NCBI GenBank assembly: GCA_964035545.1
Contig: OZ037771.1
Location: forward strand, 12,032,980 to 12,096,979
Length of the DNA: 64,000 nucleotides
Source: Bugula neritina
Taxonomy: Eukaryota > Bryozoa > Gymnolaemata > Cheilostomatida > Bugulidae
Reading direction: 5' to 3'
Below are positions 38,296 through 51,265 of the stretch, piece by piece. Each line of letters opens with the position of its first letter. The stretch's first letter is position 1. Both the position numbers and the translations under genes were made by a program. The notes below the pieces were generated by a model. It had not been told where the DNA came from. It did not search any database and saw only the letters and a program-made list of their open reading frames with translations.

Positions 38296-41200
38296 TTATT
38301 TTGAGAAAAGACTGAGTTGAAGAAGTGGAGTAACTTTAACTGTTGTGATGTCAGCAAGCACCGCCTACAATTATCCAGCATAGGAAATTAGATGATGAAT
38401 TTTATTAAAGGGTCTAGGCTAGCACCAGCTCTTAGACAGTATAAAAGGTTGAAAGCTTCAAACAGAAACATCCTAAGTCAGGATGTAACAGCAATTCAAA
38501 GTAAAATCTGCTGTAGAATGAAGAACAAATCTGACCACTCAACATCTCACAAGCTGTGGCAATAATAAGATAATTTAGTTGCATGTTCTATTTTAACATA
38601 ATGCCGAATTCACAATTTAATAAATATTCCGGACTTTATGATAATACATCCATATTTAAGAATGAAGCAAATTCAAACAAAAGAAAAATTCAGGCATATA
38701 CAACAAAATCTACTAGTGAAATAATTAATGCTTTAATAAAAATTGCAACTAAAACTCATAAACGAGTAAAAAGCTTATAATATTGCAATTCTTCCATTAG
38801 TACAGCTAATTAAAAAGTTCTAGAATAACTTATTGGACTAGATAAAACTTACTTCAGCCTGACTCTGAGTCTTGACTTGCATCAGATTGAGTTTACGGAA
38901 TGAGAATATGGCCACTGCCAACACTACAAGCATGATAGAAAAACATGTGTATCACTTTAAGATGTATGTATATATAAATTGAAGGTAGAGTTAAGATGTT
39001 GAAAGTTTAATTAGAATATAAAATTATCTTAAACTAATTATCTGAGAAAATTATTCCCAAGCAGTTGTAGCCGCTAGCAGAATAATCAAATTATTTAAAT
39101 CATTTGATTTGATAACACTCAATAGCTGTGATGACTGCATGAAAATACAGTTTGAGAATTAACACTTTGATTATACAAGATAAGACTGATACATGAAAAA
39201 TGCTCAATTTCTCCAAATACTTGATTGGCTCCCCAAAGTTGTTACTAATAATATAGGAATGGTTGTTTAAGAGAAAAATTGATAACGTATCAGAATACTC
39301 CACCAATTTGTTAAGAAAAAGAAGAGAAGACAAATCATTTTGATTGGCTGAAACCGCTGAGAAGCCCCAATGACTCACCAGGCAGTATCTCTAAGGAATC
39401 ATAAGCGAGTATTTTGTCCCAAAGCAGTAAGCACTCTTTGATAGACAAATAGCCCGAGAAAGCTCGCATCAGCCATTTGAACACAATTTTCAGCCTACAA
39501 GTAGAATATTCAGCTTTACAGCGGTTTATATTGTTGGAATTTGTCTGGCAAAATTCAAGAATTAGTTATTTGAGTGTGTGCAAGTGTAGAGCGTGCAACA
39601 CGCTTTACTAAGTTTGTTCACTTGAAAAACTCATACTTGTTTTGAGTCTCCAATCCTGTGAGAAACCTGAAGACAAAGCTAACTGCAGGGCCTCTCACTA
39701 TGCTGACAACATGAACTAAAGACTTTTAAAGCAGCAAAGGGGAAATTATGATCAAACACCTTTTCAGACATCACCAATGGCCTGCTAGGATTCAAATCCA
39801 TTAGAAGATTAGATCAACGCTCTAACCACTAGACAACCACTTCTCTATGAACTCATTGACTAACTTTTAGGCCAAAATTGTCAATGTCTATTTGATAGAA
39901 CTAAAAAGTAAAAATATTCGCTGGGTATCTTGTAAAGCAATAGAGTTTAGAGAACCTGAAGAATAATAAACCGCTCTCTGCGACTGGAGTTGTATCCCCC
40001 TTGAAGCTATTAACCAAAGTCAGATAGGAGAGTCATAATATATTTGGCACCTTTGGGGAGGTCAACATATGTTTATCAGAGAGCAACACAACACAAAAAG
40101 AACTTAAAACAAAGTTTGAACACACACACGCACGCGCACGCACACACACAGAAGACTGTAGCCATGTGATGTGTGGCAACGGAAAAATGTGATTAAATGT
40201 TTTTCCAGAGATATAATAATGATGGTGTCCACATGTCTTGGTGTATGACCATCACTTTATTCATCTCTGATAGAGCTGTATATCCTTTACTGTAATTCAG
40301 CAACTTATCGCTACAGTCTCGACATGGTACTATGGCGCCATTTAGATAGTAAGTAGAATTGATGCAATTTTAAGTCATAGCCTACAATTTCATTTACACC
40401 AGGCTAACATGTTAGCGTAGGGCCACACGGGGTGTATTTTCGCAGACGAAAATTTGCACAAGTAGAAAAATGTGTCCACTGTACACGAACTTCATGCGTT
40501 GAGAATTTCTGTCGCCGTTATCTAATTGGCTGGTAGTTATTTAGTGAGTCAAATTTTCTTAATTTAGTGCTACAGTCCATTAAATTGCCATTTATTGAAA
40601 GCGAGTGAGATTTAAAAATGAAAATTAAATTTATCTCGCACATGCAGCCATAGAAACAAGGCGAGCAGAAAATTTACTATTAGCCAAGAGTTTTTCGCGT
40701 TCACTGACGAAACGTCATGTGTGGTAGTCACGCCCGCTGCGTATTTCCTCAAATGAGAATTCGCACGCGAAAATACGTCCCGTGTGGCCCTAGGCTTAGA
40801 CAATTTGAACACGTCAGCTGCACCAGATTAAGAAAGTGAACAACTCACGGATGAATATCCATGGATTTCAGGTGAAAGAATAACTGAGACTCCTGAGTTT
40901 GAAGAAGAGATTCGAATGTTGTGGCCAGTCCCAGAATGCTCTGCAAAGGAAATCATTTACTCTCTATTAACATACATGTACACAACATACAATGTTAATA
41001 GAAAAAATTATGTCTACAATTAATAACTGAGAACTATAGTGATCAAATGGAGTATATTAGCTTTGTGTTTTCAGGAAGAATGACTCATACATAGTATTTT
41101 ATAATTAAACTTTTAGCATTTTTATAATTTCAATGATAGGAAAGATTTAGCTGTATTTATAACTAGAATTCAATTAGAGTGAATATAACAATAAGCATTA

Positions 41201-44200
41201 ATAAAATATAAAATAAAAGAATATTCTTTTCTCAAATTACAGTAGACAATACATTCATTATTACATGTCTATTTGAAACATTTCAACAAGTTATCTAGTT
41301 AAATTTGAAGTTGTTTTCTTTATACCAACAACACAACAAAACATTACTATTTTACGTGTATTACCTGAGTATCAGAAGAGATGATGTGCAGTTTGTGGAA
41401 GTATCTGAGATACAACTGTCTGAACATGAAGTAAAGTACGTGTACATCATCGTATACATAGCATAGGGGGGCAACTGCAAACAAATATCACTTCATATTA
41501 GTTGAGTAAAAGCGGTGTAAACAGTTCATTGCAAACGATCTGAAAGCCTAAGAAATACACTAGATATGACCCTATAAATTGAAAGACTTTTGCTACCTAC
41601 AGTTAATCCATGAAACTTTTAAAACTTCTTGTTTTCCCACGTTATACAATAGCTTTTTTCAGAATTGTTACTTTTAACTTTTCATAATAATTCGCACTAA
41701 AATAGTTTTAATTGCTCATAATCTTTATTATATTATATACAAAATGTTGCTTGAAGTTTGCAGAGAAAAACTCTAAAGGCCTGGCCACACATTCTGGAGA
41801 AATAACACGAAATCGTCTATTTGACACGAAAAAACACAAACGCACGATCAAATTTGAGGGAATTCAAACGAAATCGTGTTTCGTCCGATGAGCGTGTGGC
41901 TGGTGATAACGAGAGGATAACTCACGACAATATTCACACAAATTTTGTACGATTCTTACAAGTGTGTGGCCAGGCCTTAATATTAAACTTGACGAGAACT
42001 TGGAAGAAGACGGAACTTGATGGAACTTGTGAAGAAGACAACTCCTAAAATAGAGATGAGCTCAACATTCACCTAACATTGAGAATCCATAGAATGGGAT
42101 GATTCCATTTGGCGGATAAATCACACTGTACTCGGGTACTCCTAGCTTCCCTCGAATGAATGATTTTGCAGGAGAACTTATGCTAGTTTTAGAAAGCTCT
42201 AGAACATCTGTGTCCCTAGAGAAAGGCAGCAGTACCTACAAAGGTAAATAATTCTACATAATAGCAATGCTTTGAGTACTACAAGAGTATGCTAGAAAAT
42301 TCTATTTAAGTAATGATAGTGTTATTTCAACAGTCTGCATCTGAATAGAGCAAAAAACCAGAATATCTACATTTTGTTGACATCCAGAGCAAGCTAACCA
42401 ACGTATACATGTTCATGCAGTCAGAGCATGGAGCACACACTGCGCAGGCTATTCAACTAGTCTAACTACATAAAAAATACCAGATTAAAGCTTAAAAGTT
42501 ATTCATAGTCTTTAACGACTACGAAATAATTTTATAAATAGGATAATTTATTTATTAAAAGAATATTAATAGATACTTTGAATTGCTTTGATGTGGGAAT
42601 TCCTGTATGCTTATAAATTATCCCCATTTTATCACTATTTTTGAAAAGAAATCAATAAAAAGGGTGAAAAACAACAAGAGTTACTACAACTCACCATGAA
42701 AATGTAATCTTCAAACACAAAATATTGGTCATCATTGGTGGAGGTCAACTTAATATCCTACAAAAATTGAAACAACAACTTTAGGTTTATATGTTATGAA
42801 ATTATATAATGATTATGGCATGCATCAATATGAATATAGCCACTGTGATATACTTGCTAGATGTGAAGAGTGAGAGCAAGTGTTATGTTATATACTGAGA
42901 CCCGCATGTAAGGAAATGATCAGGTACCATTACTACTAGATGACTTGATGCAAGTGAGTATAAAATGAGTGACTGAATATACTGAGTGACTGAGTGTATT
43001 GAGTGACTGAATATACTAACTCACTCAGTATACTGAGTCACTCAGTATACTGAGTGATGAGGTATACGCACTCAATCAGTATACTAACTCACTTAGTATA
43101 CTGAGTGAGTTAGTATACCGTACGACTCATTACAAGTGATGGTACTGATAGTAAAACTATGCTATGCAAGCAGTTCACCTTGTAATATAGAAGGTCTATC
43201 AGCAGGTCATACCTTAGCACTGCTTGCTTCAACTGATCATAGTAGAGTCTATCCTGCAAACCATATACCGTGAGTTTACATATATGTGACCCAGGCAGTC
43301 AGAAAAGCACTTTGTGACAAAATTCACATTTTCAGTTAATGCTTGATTCTTATTTGCCTCTTTATACTGATTGATTTGCAGTTTAAATTTTTGAAATCGG
43401 ACTACTATTATAATAGTAGTCCGATTTCAAAAATTTAAAGTGCAAATCAATCAGTATAAAGAGGCAAATAAGAATCAAGCATTAACTAAAAATCTGAATT
43501 TTGTCACAAAGTGCTTTTCTGACTGCCTGGGTCACATATTTAAACACCTAAACAACCATAGCATTGTGTACATATAAGTTAATTGCAAAAGCCTAAAACT
43601 CCAACTGATTTTTGCCATTAGAATAAATATTTTTGTCGGACACAGTTGGATACAATGATTAATCTGTTGTTCAAGGCAAGGTTAGATCACATAGCCTAAG
43701 CTTATGTTTCCAGTAACACAAAATTAGGGGCTTACCACGTTTGTCACCTCAACTCCTAGTATTGTTTGCCAGAGACTGGCTCGAAGACCAGGGGGACAGC
43801 CTCTCTTACAGTATTCTTGTGACAGCACACTGGACTTATTGGCTAACACTGTAAACATTTACACATGCATACACAGGTATAGGAATATTCATTCATAACA
43901 CAAGCACATTTCTCACTGTACTTTTAATAATGAATTTGAGAGATTGACAATTCAGAATATAATGCCTGCATTCTTAAAAATCATCCTTAAAATGAAACCA
44001 TTACAGGTGGGGGGAATGCACGGGCAGTGATTAGTGAGATAACCAGCTACTATCATATTGCATACAAAGATATATTACAGCAGTTTATCCAATTAGAACA
44101 CAGGCTACCTTTTTTGCCCAGCCTGAACCTTTCATTAGCAAATAATTCTTGAGGGACTTCGACTTCGTCGTCTATGCCAACTTGACACTGATTGATGGAC

Positions 44201-46356
44201 ATCTCATTGTATTGTATCCTCTGAAAGTTTAGAAATGTGTGGGTACATGTTAATACTTACATATTAATCTTGATATTATATAATAAAGTTGATAATTATC
44301 GCTTAACAAAGTCTTCAATATTAAAAACAAAGCTTTTCAGTTGAATGTATAGCAGCTGAAAAACCTAGGGCTCACAATTTCATAGCATATCTAAATAATT
44401 AGCAAACAATAGAAGAAAGTATTTTTCTCGACTACAATGACTAAAACGGCCATGGTGAAAAAACCTACTCTATAAGTTTGCTATAACTGCTTACTACTAA
44501 AAAGCTTAATCTGCTATACAGATGAATAAATTCTAAAGTCTTGAATCAGTGATTGGCTTACCAATTCATTAATAGATTTGATTTGGATGGGTATAGTTAG
44601 GAGGCCCCAATTCTGACTGCAAAAGTAAAAGAAAATTATGACATGACGCAGTAAAGGCAGATAGTGTCACAAACAGGCAGATAAACTAGATTACATGTGT
44701 TGGCCATACTATTATAGAAAACTCTAAATTATAAGATAACAAAAGAAGGCTGTTTTAACCAAAACATCAACGACAAAACTAAAAGTAAACTAGTAAATAA
44801 ATATAGCACAAGATAGAAAATGGCAGGTACAGGGAGCTAGTCATTGAAAGGTGGTGACTCACCTAAGCATTTCCTCGTTTTTACAAGGCATAGATATATT
44901 GATGAGAACTTCAAGAAAATCTTTAGGGCCATAGACGGGTCTAATATTGGACGCCTCTAACAAAAACGATTATAAATTTGACCAAGAGAATTTGGATTTA
45001 GAAAAGCTCAAAGGCCAATAAGACACTATCTTCTCAACAAAACAATAAAAATTAAAACTATGTAAATAGATGCATTGATAGGGGGTCTTTCTTTATAAAT
45101 GACAGAGCCAGAAATAGTAAAAGTGTATTATCATTCGGTAATAGGTTCAAACAACAGTCTAAATACAGAAACTGACTGTGTTAGATATAGTGGGATAGAA
45201 ACTGGTTATCTCTGCAGTGAGGGAGGACCTACCCAACTCCATGGTACCAATCTCTGTCCAGTGATTTGTCAGCTCCAAAGCATCTTTATCTGCTCTCTTC
45301 TTAGCGAGAGGTAGATTCAGTTCAGTGCACATTGTGTTCAAACTTTTAGCAATTCTCCTCTCCCAGTTTTGCTACACAAGATATATCAGAAATCATATTT
45401 AAATGTGACGTCTCATCATGTTGCCTTGTAGATGCATGTTAATCCAGGAGGTTATTGTTTGCATTAGGAAATGCCATACTTGAGCTTTTCTTATAAAAGA
45501 TAGGGGCTCCCGTAGCTCTTCTTCTGATGCTAGCTGACTGTTTTCTTTGCCCTTGACCTTCAGGACTTCCTTGTAAACAGCATTCTCTAGCTGCGTGTTA
45601 CAACCTATCACAGTAAAGATACAGATTTACATTGCCGTTAACAAAACAATCTATCAAGCCCTCCATGCAGATTAGCCATGTAAAACTACATTGAACCTAA
45701 ACAGGTTTGCAACGCTATAGTTTCAACAACTAATTGTTGAAACTCTAGTGTCATCATCATTATGTAAAGCACAGTTCAGTGTTAGCTAGGTACAGTATTG
45801 TACTAACCACTTGCTTTGAGGGCTGTACTAATTCCTTTCTCAATATCTAGTCCCAGTGAGTTGCCCTGAGCAATGTAGTGCTATAAAATATATACAGCCT
45901 TACAAATAGATTATATCAACAGGAAAAATCACGCAATGTTTAAAACAACACCGCTTAACTTATTAAATAAAACTATTATACATGTTACGTGAATAAAGAA
46001 ATGGAAATGTTGTGACACTATTCCAGAGCAACTAATAATATACTAATGCTATTCTATACTAAACAATATTATTTTACATTAACTTACACTTGGCCATGTT
46101 AACCTACACATACACTAACCAATACTACTTTACAAAGACATAACTTACCTGACATCACCCTACATTTTTCTTTATAAACTTACACTAATCAACTCTAACC
46201 TACATTATACTGCATTAACTCACACTATCAACACACACTATAAACATTAAACACACCCTCTACCTGCACAGCTTGCAAGGACTGTGACTCTAGATGGGAC
46301 CCGGCTAATCTCCCCACAACTTGCTCTACAAAACTTGACAGCTGTCTGTCATCCAT
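38296..46356 (-). CDS. TBC1D19: TBC1D19 orthologue, TBC (Rab-GAP family) domain protein, 16 coding exons
   Basis: Exons in transcript order: 46264-46356, 45808-45880, 45480-45604, 45233-45371, 44863-44956, 44562-44616, 44109-44220, 43736-43848, 43179-43253, 42695-42757, 42073-42235, 41365-41474, 40849-40940, 39379-39494, 38853-38923, 38296-38364. All phases agree and give 520 residues; vertebrate TBC1D19 has about 526. Markers along the length are VYGPKDFLEVLINI, WGLLTIPIQIK, QVGIDDEVEVP, NDDQYFVFEDY, SFIRGKLGVPEYSVIYPPNG, FKWLMRAFSGYL and LLLWDKILAYDSLEIL. The N-terminal third is family-specific and the TBC fold occupies roughly residues 230-500. Proteins with TBC folds usually accelerate GTP hydrolysis by Rabs. 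Here the usual arginine-finger and glutamine-finger motifs are not recognisable, so catalytic activity is uncertain. The start ATG at 46356 begins MDDRQLSSFVEQVV, equivalent to the vertebrate N-terminus. Confidence 0.95.
39615..39860 (-). mobile_element. tRNA-derived SINE copy, minus strand
   Basis: On the minus strand: GTCTAGTGGTTAGAGCGTTG (A-box region), GGATTTGAATCC (B box), then AGGCCATTGGTGATGTCTG and a tail resembling the other copies. It lies in the TBC1D19 intron between exons 13 and 14, in sense with the gene. Confidence 0.7.
40120..40150. repeat. (CACG)/(CA) microsatellite
   Basis: Short ACACACACGCACGCGCACGC tract in the TBC1D19 intron between exons 13 and 14. Confidence 0.85.
40419..40792. 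mobile_element. TIR element (about 374 bp)
   Basis: Left end AGGGCCACACGGGGTGTATT and right end AATACGTCCCGTGTGGCCCT are inverted repeats of about 26 bp, with GCGAAAA just inside the right end and TTTTCGC inside the left. No ORF is visible. The target duplication is not clear. Intron between TBC1D19 exons 13 and 14. Confidence 0.8.
41776..41978. mobile_element. Short TIR element / MITE (about 203 bp)
   Basis: AGGCCTGGCCACAC at the left and GTGTGTGGCCAGGCCT at the right, flanked by TAA on both sides. A 3-bp TAA duplication would fit a PIF/Harbinger-type element. Intron between TBC1D19 exons 11 and 12. Confidence 0.78.
42950..43135. repeat. AGTATACTGAGTGACTC repeats with internal inversions
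   Basis: Irregular units of ACTGAGTGACTGAATATACT and inverted AGTATACTGAGTCACTC, so the tract can also fold on itself. It lies just downstream of TBC1D19 exon 9 (about 45 bp from its donor) on the minus strand. Confidence 0.85.
43282..43539. mobile_element. 258-bp near-perfect palindrome (foldback MITE)
   Basis: The sequence reads the same on both strands about a centre at 43410/43411 (ACTACTATTA|TAATAGTAGT) with only scattered mismatches. Ends are ATATGTGACCCAGGCAGTC and GACTGCCTGGGTCACATAT. It lies in the TBC1D19 intron between exons 8 and 9. Confidence 0.93.
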
Positions 46357-46571
46357 TTCCTTTCAAATCAAAATGGCAGCCAATTCCTGAGTGTCATTAA
46401 GTAATTGAACTTTTCATTCTTGAAGAAATTCTGAAAGTAGAGAATAAAAAGTAGAATTTTAAGTATTATTTTATACTTTACATGACTTGTAGAAAAAAGT
46501 TAGAAAGTACATAAATACAACATAATTATTGTAAGATATATGCTTTAAGGCATACAAGTTCAACCGCATGC

Positions 46572-47036
46572 TGAAGTAGTTTTGTGCACTACTATCAGTG
46601 GGGTTTTATTGCATGCTGAATTACTGGCACATAGCCTGACTATGAGGTTTGCAAGAGAGAACCAAAATGGAGTATCGTTTAAGGAATGTCTATATTTGTA
46701 TCTAATTACATAAAAGTAGAGTCATCAACAATTACAAAAGAATACACATAGAAAGCAGCTGTATAATATTGTCCTAATCTACATGGTAGTTATTCTCAGA
46801 CTGAGGCTGGGCACCGGAAGGCGCTGCTTATAACTGGAGAGTTTGCTCTGATTGGCCGGTGGGGATCTGGCAGTGACGACCCTTAAGAATGGTGCGGTGC
46901 CGCATGGAGATGCGGCATTTTGTCATGGAATTATCATCTCTTGGAACTTTTATAGTATAATAGAATATCAACGTCTTTTATTGCAGGTATTAGTAACTTG
47001 GAGGCTTGGGGAGCAATACTTCACACAGCCATTACA
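46572..47036 (-). mobile_element. Solo LTR B (465 bp) with 4-bp target duplication ATGC
   Basis: TG at 46572 and CA at 47036, flanked by ATGC at 46568-46571 and 47037-47040. It shares TTTGTGCACTACTA, GCTGGGC(A/G)CCGGAAG, CTCTGATTGG and GCCATTACA with LTR A in the same order. The minus strand has CAAT (CCAATCAGAG) and TATA-like (GTTATAAGC) elements. It lies about 0.2 kb upstream of the TBC1D19 start with transcription polarity towards that gene. Confidence 0.75.
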
Positions 47037-47389
47037 ATGCTATGTATCTATCTATTTCAAACAAACATATAAACTAAAAATGTTTGTTGATTATTCAATA
47101 GTGAGTCTAATAGTCTAATAGTCAGTCTAATTGTCTAATAGTCCGTCTAATTGTCTAATAGTCAGCTTAGCAGACTAGTACTCGGTGGTTCAAAACATAA
47201 CTAAAGGAATTTTAGAAAAATAATCTTGAAATAAAATTTGGATATTCTCCCTCAGAAAATGGGCTGATTTCTTTAAAGTTTGATTATTGAAATTTCGGGT
47301 TGATTTGAGTAAAACTAACGATTAAGTAGATAAGCCTACTAAGATTAGAATCATAAACTTGAAGATTAGGCTGGGGTAGTCTCATTATT

Positions 47390-48810
47390 ACTATGCCAAT
47401 GAATGTCATAAAATTTCAAAATTCTATCAATTATTTCACAGGTGCTGGTGTACTCAAGTCTGGTGTTTTAGTGAGCTTCTTATTGCTACTATTGCATAAT
47501 TATGTTACTATTAGTACCAGTATGAGTATCTGTGATACTCATACTAATACGTACAGAAAAAGTATAGTAGATTACAAGCTCATACTAATACTTACAGAAA
47601 AAGTATAGTAGATTACAAGCTCATACTAATACTTACAGAAAAAGTATAGTATATTACAAGCGTTACTAATATTAGTAATAGTTATACCACAGTCACGACA
47701 AAAAGCACCAGCATCACTATCAGCATCACTGCTTCAGTATGACTATCATTATGATTATCACAATGTCAGCATCAGCATGAGTATCACTTTAAGTACGACT
47801 ATCATTATGATTACCAGCATCAGCATGAGTATCACTTTAAGTATGACTATCAGTACCTATGAGTATGAGTATGGATTTCGCTACCCAAACAGGAAAAAGC
47901 AGAGATAAGTGAGAATAGAATGAGTATGAGTATAAATGTGGTAAAACTAAAAGGTAAATCACTAAATCAAAATGAAAATGTCTAAATCAAAATGAAATTG
48001 AAAACAATCATCATCATGATCATAGTTATGGTGTCTCATATTTGTAGGTATAACAATGTGTGTAGTTTAAAAACTTTTATACCTACCGTATATAATTACA
48101 TATTGGGCAATCATAGTTGATACAATAAAATTTTTAGTTTTCTACGGTAAGGTCTGCCGCCTACGACAAGATTTTAGCATGGCAACTAATACACAAACTT
48201 AAAAAAATGGCGTTTTTCACTATAGCCTGGGGCCGACAATCATGCTATTTAGTTCTGTGTTGAACAAACAAAAATAGATTTTAGTGAAAGCCGACTAGCG
48301 TGTTTGCTAGAACTTAGGTTATCACAGCTTTCCAAACTAAAACTTCTATTTTACATTTCTCCTCCAAGGATTAATTTATTAGGCATGTCATCCCTTTGCA
48401 GTTTGCAGAGGATGGCCATCACAGTTGTATTTTTTGTCGAAAATAGCAGACCAATGTTTCTTTAACTTTTATTTATCTTTATAGTAATATTTATATTCAA
48501 GCTATTGATAATTATAGTTATACTCAAACTTTTACAAACGGCTATTTTACAAACTGATAACAGTTTGTAAAAGTTACATTTACTCATAGTGATACTGATA
48601 GTCATACTAATACTTAATCTTATAGTTATACTCATACTGTTATAGTTACACTTACTCTTAGTCTTAGTCTTACAGTATCAGTATTAGTATAACTATAACA
48701 GTTATACTATAAGTATGAGTATAACTGTAAGTATAAATTACTATAAGTCTATAAGTATAAGTATAACTATAAGTATAAGTATTCTGTTTTAGAATAATAA
48801 TTATTAATAT
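47390..48810. repeat. Degenerate (AGTAT/ATACT)-rich repeat tract, copy 2
   Basis: Same motif repertoire and order as 35540-36430: AGTATGAGTAT runs, then AAATCAAAATGAAATTGAAA, then ATCATCATGATCAT. It also has three tandem copies of CATACTAATAC(T/G)TACAGAAAAA at 47539-47650. Confidence 0.7.
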
Positions 48811-49517
48811 TATTATTAGCTAATTTTTTATAGTTAGTATTACTTTGCTAGTACTGTTAGTGTTAGTATTAGTGTAGTGTATGGTTTGCACTAAGTTTAA
48901 CTCACTTCAATCTTATTATCCATTAACTTTAAGTTTAAGGCTAATGCTCACACTCTCATTCTCACAACTGTTTTGGTAAATGTAGTTGTTATTTGGATAG
49001 TGATCACATCTAAACTTATAGTGATATATTCAATATCATAAAGGTTGATCTGCAAACTAACTGTGTAGTAATTATTATTAGCATTGGATGAAACCATCTA
49101 ACTCTAATTAGGAGAGCCAACTGTTTAAATTCGCAAATCTGTATTTACCTACTGACTGTTACTGATTCTAAAACATTGAGTAAAACATTCTAGTTATCAT
49201 CAAGTATAATTTGTTTGTTTTTGATAACAAATTGTTGGTGGCTTTGCATAGCATCAAAAGTAGGACTTAACTTGACAAGTGATTGTAACTATTTTAGCTG
49301 AAAAACTGAAAAATATAAAAATTTAAATACATCAAATTCAAAGATATAAAACTCTAAATAAATAATAGGCATAATAATAACTATAATAAACATTATTGGA
49401 AATGTGTATAATACTGATAGTATGTAATATTTAAAATGCGTTATTTGCAGTCATTATTATTTCAGTAAATATTACTCTAGAGTCTAGACTTAGTATGTCA
49501 ATAAAAATGATTTTTAG

Positions 49518-51265
49518 TAGGGGTAACGGGGGGGGGGGGCGGGGCACAACAGTCATAGGGGTACAAAAAGCCGGTCAAATTGGGAAAGAACTTATTGACT
49601 AAAATTGCGTTTATACCTCTGCTGAAAAAAGTACCGAGTTTAAATTAATAATGCTTGTCCGGGTACCCCTTTATAGTCAAACTGAAACTCGTTGAAATCA
49701 TATTGATGCGGTTGCTCACTTTCTGAAATTGAAATTTGACTCGCATAATAGCTATTTGATGCTCTTTGTAAACGTCGTGAATTAGTGAAGCGGAAAGCAT
49801 AAAAGCGATAATTGAGAAAGCGTAGGCTATATAATTATAACCGTATAAGTACGTTGTCTAATCGCCAAAGTAATAACTAAATAACGATGTTTACAAGGAG
49901 TTATTACTCCTATTCTAAAATTGGCCGATTAAGTTATCACAGTACAAAAATTTCAACGAGTGCCTTTTACAATGCAATGCAACTCGGAGAAATTTCAACC
50001 CGGCCAAATTGAATTTTTGACCGAAAATCGTGAAGGTATAAAGGCAACTTTAGAGTTGTGATTTTTTTTTAATAAAAAGGTATTAACATAATTATTCAGC
50101 CATTGTATTTTCAATACTTGCAGAGCATACATGTTGAAGAAGCGAGTCAAAACCTGTTTTTGTAACTTTTTAAAGATGTCATTAAAGCTTCATAACTTTT
50201 TACACTCAAACGTAACAAGCCTAATTTTTACTGATATTGTTGCCATTGCTTGTCTCTACGTTGCTTAACTAGTATAATAGCCAATTCTAAAATAAATTTT
50301 CCTTGAACCACATTTATTTTCAACTTAGTCACACAGGACACAATGGGCCACCTGGCCATTGCACCCTGATCACTGTTATTAGTTTGTTTGCCCAAAAAAT
50401 TAGTGAAAATGTTACTAAAATCTATAGATATAGCCATTTCTGACTTTTTTGTAAAATATTAAAGACATTATGGTAAGACTACCAAACTACAAGGTTAAGC
50501 TGCCTTAATATATGCATCTGGTGAAGTTAAAGCTTTGCCATTTTATACATCATACAAAACACTGCTGTTGCTACTAATGGATAGTCATTATATTCATTAT
50601 ACATTATATCATTGAGGGAATATACATGTATTTGACTAAAATAAATTGTGATTTGCTCATTTCCTCCCCCTTCCGCACTCCTGCCACAAACTTCAGCCAC
50701 CTTAGCTACAGTTCATAGAAAAAGTTTACCCGGAATTTTGTAGCACATGTTACTAAAGTTTTTTCTGATGAAAATTCCTGTGAAATGGAAATAGGAAAAA
50801 CAGTTTTAGTTCTAAACAGTAATGATAATGGCACCGTAGAAATGGGCGATGTGCGTTTGATTTTGCCTCCCAGCCTGCTATCTGTGGTGGCACAAACTGT
50901 ACAGCTAAAACATGATTTTTGCTGTAGATCTGAAAGAGTATTTTTATTTACTTGTGTATATTAGATAAATAAAGATCAGATGCAACCAAATCAGCAAAGT
51001 TTCAATATATATGTTGTGTCCCACCCAGTGGCCCATTGTACCCCAGTATCGGGTCACAATGGGCCAGTTTTTTCATCATGAAAATTTTGTTATTCTGATG
51101 GTTGTAAAAGAAATAGAAACAACAAACTGATACCGATAATAGACAACTGGTGTAGCATTTAGACTAGAGATTATTGAACTAGTAACTTGAAAAACAGACG
51201 AATGAGAGCAAAAAATTCAAAATTCGGCCCATTGTGCCCCTCCTCCCCCCCCCCCGTTACCCCTA
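49518..51265. mobile_element. 1.75-kb TIR element with a nested smaller element
   Basis: Ends TAGGGGTAACGGGGGGG and CCCCCCCGTTACCCCTA are inverted repeats, extended by GGGGCACAA and TTGTGCCCC. Inside are recurring CACAATGGGCC segments (50336, 51053 and, at the right end, GGCCCATTGTGCCCC). Only a short minus-strand frame of about 69 codons (50228-50437) remains, so no full transposase is visible. The 449-bp element at 49602-50050 is inserted into it. Confidence 0.75.
49602..50050. mobile_element. Non-autonomous TIR element, copy 2 (449 bp), nested
   Basis: Same orientation and near-identical to 21593-22049. Terminal repeats are AAATTGCGTTTATACCT and AGGTATAAAGGCAACTT, flanked by TA on both sides. 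It lies within the larger element at 49518-51265, so it inserted later. Confidence 0.85.

Noticed and set aside
38296-38301. AATAAA (minus) overlapping the TBC1D19 stop codon as its polyadenylation signal
   Set aside because: It includes the stop codon itself, so cleavage about 20 nt later would leave almost no 3' UTR; more likely chance in AT-rich DNA.
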